Shown piece by piece: positions 60,708 to 64,000 of a stretch of 64,000 bases of DNA (position 1 is its first letter; each line of letters begins with the position of its first letter). The DNA comes from Candidatus Sulfotelmatobacter sp. (lineage in GTDB: Bacteria; Acidobacteriota; Terriglobia; Terriglobales; Acidobacteriaceae), in NCBI GenBank assembly GCA_025462865.1, contig JAOAPI010000151.1:1-64000 (forward strand), written 5' to 3'. The notes under the pieces are model-generated. The model saw nothing but the letters and a program-made list of their open reading frames with translations, did no database searches and was not told where the DNA came from. A program made the translations under genes and the position numbers.

Positions 60708-62669
60708 ATGTTCAGCCGTGACGACAAAGTGTCGGAAGTTCGCCTGACGGCAGCGCAGTACATTATCCTGGGCATTTTTCTTGTGTTGGCTTACGGATTG
60801 TGGCGGCTGCAGGTGATGCAGAGCGATCTGTACGCCACTCTCGCCGAGAAGAATCGTATTCGCAATGTTCCGATTCTGGCGCCGCGCGGCAAGATTCTGG
60901 ATCGCGAAGGGCGCACGATCGTGGACAACTACCCATCGTTTTCGGCGCTGCTGCTGCGCGATTCTTCCCGAGACCTTAATGTCGATGCGGATTCGATTGC
61001 GCAAGGATTGCATTTGGATCCCAATGAAGTGCGATTGCGGATCCGGCATTTCTCTTCCATGCCGCAGTATCAACCGATTTTTTTGAAAGAAGACATCACG
61101 CCCGATGAATTGGCATTCATCGATGCGCATCGCAACGAACTTCCGGAACTGGATACGATCGTGGCGCACCGGCGGCTGTATCCACGCAACGGGTTCATGG
61201 CGCACCTGATCGGCTACGTCGGCGAAGTGACTGAGGACATGCTGAACCAGCCCCAGTTTGAGCTTTACAGTCCCGGGGATGTGGTGGGCGTTTCCGGCGT
61301 GGAGCGCCAGTACAACACGGCTTTGATGGGAACGAATGGTGCGCGGCGCGCGCTGGTCAACAGCCATGGCCGCGAAGTCGGGCTGCTGGGAGAAACGGAA
61401 GCGGTCCCCGGAAAGCAGTTGAAGTTGACGGTCGATATCGATTTGCAGATTGCGGCCGAGGAAGCGCTCGAGGGGAAGAACGGAGCGATCGTGGCGATGG
61501 ATCCGAGGACGGGCGAAATCCTGGCGATGGTGAGCCGTCCTACTTTCGATCCTCAAAGTTTTTCGGTGCGGGTATCGCGCGATCAATGGAGCAAGCTAGT
61601 GACGGACCCGGACAAGCCTCTGCTGAACAAGGCGATTCAGGCGCAACTGGCTCCGGGTTCGACGTTCAAAATTATTATGTCGGTTGCAGGCTGGCAGGAG
61701 GGTATAGCGCAGTCTCTGCACGTGAACTGCACTGGTAGCGCCGAGTTTTACGGACGACGATTTGGCTGCTGGGTTAAGGGCGGCCACGGTGCAGTAGAAC
61801 TCGAGAAGGCCATCTACCAGTCCTGTGACGTATTTTTCTACACGCTGGCGGAAAAGCTGGGGATTGACCGCATTGCCAAATACGCCAGTGCTCTGGGCCT
61901 GGGACAAAAAACCGGGATTGACTTGCCGAATGAAGTGAGCGGCGTGATGCCGTCTGAAGAGTGGAAGATCCGCAACTTTAAACAGAAGTGGTTTGCGGGG
62001 GAGACGATTTCGGTGGGGATTGGGCAAGGAGCGGTCGCAATCACGCCGGTGCAACTGATGCGAGCGATAGCGGCGATCTCGATGGGCGGCCGCATGGTGG
62101 TTCCACACGTAGTCGAGCCTGAAGGGCTTCCCGCCGGATACGTGGAGACGAGCCACGTGTCCGAGACGAAGACCATTCCTATTGATCCGAACGGGTGGGC
62201 CTTTATCACAGATGCGATGTCGCGGGTCCTTTTGCCGGAAGGCACAGCTCAATCGGCGCATATTCCGGGAATCGACATAGCCGGAAAGACGGGGTCGGCG
62301 CAGGTTGTGTCGCTGGCCACACGGGCAAAGTTCAAGAACAGCGAGGCGTTGGCTCAGAATGGGTGGTTTGTGGGATTCACGCCGCGGCGCAATCCTGACG
62401 TCATTGTTTGCGTGCTGTTTGAGGGCGGGGAGCACGGGAAACTGGCGGCGCGCCTCGCAACTCAGGTGCTTAAGGCCTACGTCGACAAACAGCGGCGCCT
62501 ACCCAACAAACTGGTGGAGAAACCAAAGGGTGATGGCAAAGTGGATATGGGCGCTCTTTGGACGATGCCTGATGGCGACAAACTGGAAGGCGGGCGATTC
62601 TCGGTGAAGTTGCCGAAGAAACCGCTGGCGGTGGCGGCGGCTGCACCGGGGATAATGGCTGCAAATTAG
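60708..62669 (+). CDS. mrdA: Penicillin-binding protein 2 (elongation transpeptidase)
   Basis: 653 residues. Cross-links lateral-wall peptidoglycan with RodA. An N-terminal membrane helix (YIILGIFLVLAYGLWRLQ) precedes the pedestal domain (APRGKILDREGRTIVDNYPS). Transpeptidase motifs: active-site Ser in LAPGSTFKI (SxxK), SxN-type YQSCDVFFYTLAEKLG (Asn replaced by Asp, as in many PBP2), and KTG in IAGKTGSAQV. VGIGQGAVAITPVQLMRAIA is typical. The C-terminal ~40 residues are basic/Ala-rich. The short-word array separates it from mreD; a palindromic repeat follows the stop. Confidence 0.96.
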   Translation: MFSRDDKVSEVRLTAAQYIILGIFLVLAYGLWRLQVMQSDLYATLAEKNRIRNVPILAPRGKILDREGRTIVDNYPSFSALLLRDSSRDLNVDADSIAQGLHLDPNEVRLRIRHFSSMPQYQPIFLKEDITPDELAFIDAHRNELPELDTIVAHRRLYPRNGFMAHLIGYVGEVTEDMLNQPQFELYSPGDVVGVSGVERQYNTALMGTNGARRALVNSHGREVGLLGETEAVPGKQLKLTVDIDLQIAAEEALEGKNGAIVAMDPRTGEILAMVSRPTFDPQSFSVRVSRDQWSKLVTDPDKPLLNKAIQAQLAPGSTFKIIMSVAGWQEGIAQSLHVNCTGSAEFYGRRFGCWVKGGHGAVELEKAIYQSCDVFFYTLAEKLGIDRIAKYASALGLGQKTGIDLPNEVSGVMPSEEWKIRNFKQKWFAGETISVGIGQGAVAITPVQLMRAIAAISMGGRMVVPHVVEPEGLPAGYVETSHVSETKTIPIDPNGWAFITDAMSRVLLPEGTAQSAHIPGIDIAGKTGSAQVVSLATRAKFKNSEALAQNGWFVGFTPRRNPDVIVCVLFEGGEHGKLAARLATQVLKAYVDKQRRLPNKLVEKPKGDGKVDMGALWTMPDGDKLEGGRFSVKLPKKPLAVAAAAPGIMAAN

Positions 62670-62674
62670 CAACG

Positions 62675-62711
62675 TGCGAGGGCGAGATGCCCTCGCGACA
62701 GCCGGCGCTAC
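62675..62711 (-). repeat. Palindromic repeat of the 'gtagcgccgg' family, inverted
   Basis: gcgagggcgagatgccctcg, cgacagccggcgctac; lies between mrdA and rodA. Same family as 12346 and 15335. Confidence 0.8.
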
Positions 62712-62726
62712 GCGGGAAGCTATTTT

Positions 62727-63824
62727 ATGTCACGTTACGTTTCATTCCGTGATTTTGACTGGCTGTTGCTGGTCTTTGTGCTCATGATCTCCGGGCTGGG
62801 GGTGATGGAGATCCAGAGCGCCACGGTACACACGAAGTTTGCCGGCTCCCACATCCGGCAGATTTACTGGATATTGGGCGGGGTGGGGGCGATGTTTGTA
62901 ATCAGCGCGGTAAATTACCAGGCGCTGTTGGACAGGATTCACTGGTTCTATATAGCGGCGGTTGCTTCCCTAATGGCTGTGCTGCTGTTTGGACAGAAGT
63001 ATCTGGGGGCGAAACGCTGGATCAAGATGCCCGGCGGCAACCATTTCCAGCCTTCCGAATGGGTGAAGCTGATCCTGATCCTGGCCGTGGCAAAGTATTT
63101 TGCCGACTTGCGGCATCGCGAGCTCTCGTGGCCGGACTTCATTAAGGCCGGGGCGATTGTCGGCATTCCTATGCTGATGGTAATGAAGCAGCCTGATTTA
63201 GGCACCGCCCTAACCTATGTTCCGATTGCGGTGATGGGAGTCTTTCTCGGCGGAATGCAATGGAAACAGGGGCTCGTAGTCGTGTTGCTGGCGGCAGTAG
63301 GAGTCGGAGCTGTCTTCTTTACGCCGCGAGTTCACGTTTTGAAGTCTTTCCAGAAGCAACGGCTCACCAGCTTTCTTGAGCCCGATGCCGATCCTCAGGG
63401 GTCGGGGTACCAAGTTACGCAATCCCTGATTGCGGTAGGTTCAGGAGGGCTATGGGGCGGTAAAGGCTCGCAAACACACGGGGCTTTCCTGCCGGTTCCG
63501 CAAACGGACTTCATTTTTGCCGCCTTTGCCGAGGAGCATGGATTCGTGGGCGCTCTGGGAGTTCTGCTGCTATACTTCATAGTGCTGATGCGTTTGACGC
63601 AGAACGCGCAAACAGCGCCCGACCGCGCTGGCACGTTCGTGGTGATGGGTGTGGTGGCTGTGCTTAGCTTCCATATTCTGGTCAATGTCGGCATGGTGGT
63701 TGGCTTTATGCCGGTCACCGGAATACCTTTGCCGCTTATGAGTTATGGCGGGTCATCCGTGTTGTTCATGTTCCTGGCGCTGGGAATGGTAATGAACGTT
63801 CGAATGCGCCGTTTTGTGAATTAG
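62727..63824 (+). CDS. rodA: Peptidoglycan glycosyltransferase RodA
   Basis: 365 residues of the SEDS family with about 10 membrane helices. Polymerises glycan strands for the rod system together with PBP2. Motifs: FQPSEWVKLILILAVAKYFA, KQPDLGTALTYVPIAVMGVF (with the catalytic-site Asp), GSGYQVTQSLIAVGSGGLWG, LPVPQTDFIFAAFAEEHGFV and GIPLPLMSYGGSSVLFMFLA. Length and PQTDFIFA fit RodA better than FtsW. Last recognised gene of the operon in the window. Confidence 0.96.
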   Translation: MSRYVSFRDFDWLLLVFVLMISGLGVMEIQSATVHTKFAGSHIRQIYWILGGVGAMFVISAVNYQALLDRIHWFYIAAVASLMAVLLFGQKYLGAKRWIKMPGGNHFQPSEWVKLILILAVAKYFADLRHRELSWPDFIKAGAIVGIPMLMVMKQPDLGTALTYVPIAVMGVFLGGMQWKQGLVVVLLAAVGVGAVFFTPRVHVLKSFQKQRLTSFLEPDADPQGSGYQVTQSLIAVGSGGLWGGKGSQTHGAFLPVPQTDFIFAAFAEEHGFVGALGVLLLYFIVLMRLTQNAQTAPDRAGTFVVMGVVAVLSFHILVNVGMVVGFMPVTGIPLPLMSYGGSSVLFMFLALGMVMNVRMRRFVN

Positions 63825-64000
63825 CTGGCGGAGCCGGCTAAGTGAACAGGATTAAGTACCAGGTTGTAGGACTGGATTCTTAGCATAGGAAGACGGCAGT
63901 AAGCAGTTGCTGCGCCGACAGGCGCAGCCCCAAAAATATCGATCGCCCTCGCGTAAAGGGGGCATTTCACCGGCCAGTCGAGCAGTAGAAGGCCGGGCGG
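63825..64000. other. Window end after rodA, no gene seen
   Basis: Contains a tgcgccgacaggcgca palindrome near 63910 and no start of a recognisable gene. In many bacteria a ribonuclease G gene follows here, but none is visible in 176 bases. Confidence 0.4.

Noticed and set aside
60162-61586. 474-codon frame antisense to mreD-mrdA
   Set aside because: Antisense of two conserved genes; His/Arg/Gln-rich with no domain.

Overview
The window looks like chromosomal DNA of an acidobacterium, most likely of the Terriglobia/Koribacter-Sulfotelmatobacter type. This is inferred from gene content and no database was searched. Supporting signs are a winged-helix/TolB-like/TPR regulator, a lipoprotein built of repeated NLNGTYVF-type domains, a small coiled-coil protein starting MKNVYEVL, vitamin B12-dependent ribonucleotide reductase, and very many short palindromic repeats of the 'gcgcttcagcgc ... 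gggctttagccc' kind. G+C is fairly high and most genes begin after weak GGAG-like sites.

Layout. 1-8 kb: tail of an MFS transporter, a peroxide-stress operon (Fur/PerR regulator and catalase-peroxidase katG), a secreted acetamidase/formamidase-like protein, a DUF5996 protein, a UBP zinc finger and an SBP56-like protein. 8-18 kb: RNase H-like protein, GAF/zinc-ribbon protein, an adenosine/purine set (exported adenosine deaminase-like protein, purine nucleoside phosphorylase, SAM hydroxide adenosyltransferase-like protein), a PPOX flavoprotein, homoserine dehydrogenase and a class V aminotransferase. 18.8-19.1 kb: two tandem copies of what looks like a structured RNA. 20-29.5 kb: CadC-like TPR regulator, then a czcCBA heavy-metal RND efflux operon on the minus strand. 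29.9-40 kb: lipoprotein, PilZ protein, hybrid histidine kinase, Fe/Mn superoxide dismutase, YHS protein, alpha/beta hydrolase and small hypotheticals. 40.3-43.4 kb: nrdJ. 43.4-47 kb: a repeat island with a ~190-bp tandem array, a REP-associated tyrosine transposase (RAYT) framed by inverted repeats, and a PD-(D/E)XK nuclease gene. 47-56 kb: NTF2-like protein, OsmC, PHP hydrolase, M3 peptidase, DUF5916 outer-membrane protein, GT39-type glycosyltransferase. 56-64 kb: FecR-domain protein and the cell-shape operon mreB-mreC-mreD-mrdA-rodA.

The most striking feature is the density and behaviour of short palindromic repeats. At least eight families are present. They sit between genes, right at stop or start codons, and also inside reading frames: hom, nrdJ, czcB, the hypothetical gene at 39275, and the N-terminus of the SAM hydrolase. 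A RAYT gene, the enzyme type known to mobilise REP sequences, lies in the same window between inverted copies of the main family. A second theme is strand composition: the + strand is C-rich over G up to about 42-43 kb and G-rich over C afterwards, whatever the gene direction, so the nrdJ/repeat-island region coincides with a replichore-type (origin-polarity) skew switch. The candidate tandem RNA at 18855-19132, with a compensatory stem and GNRA-like loops, is the best candidate for an undescribed or rarely described element.
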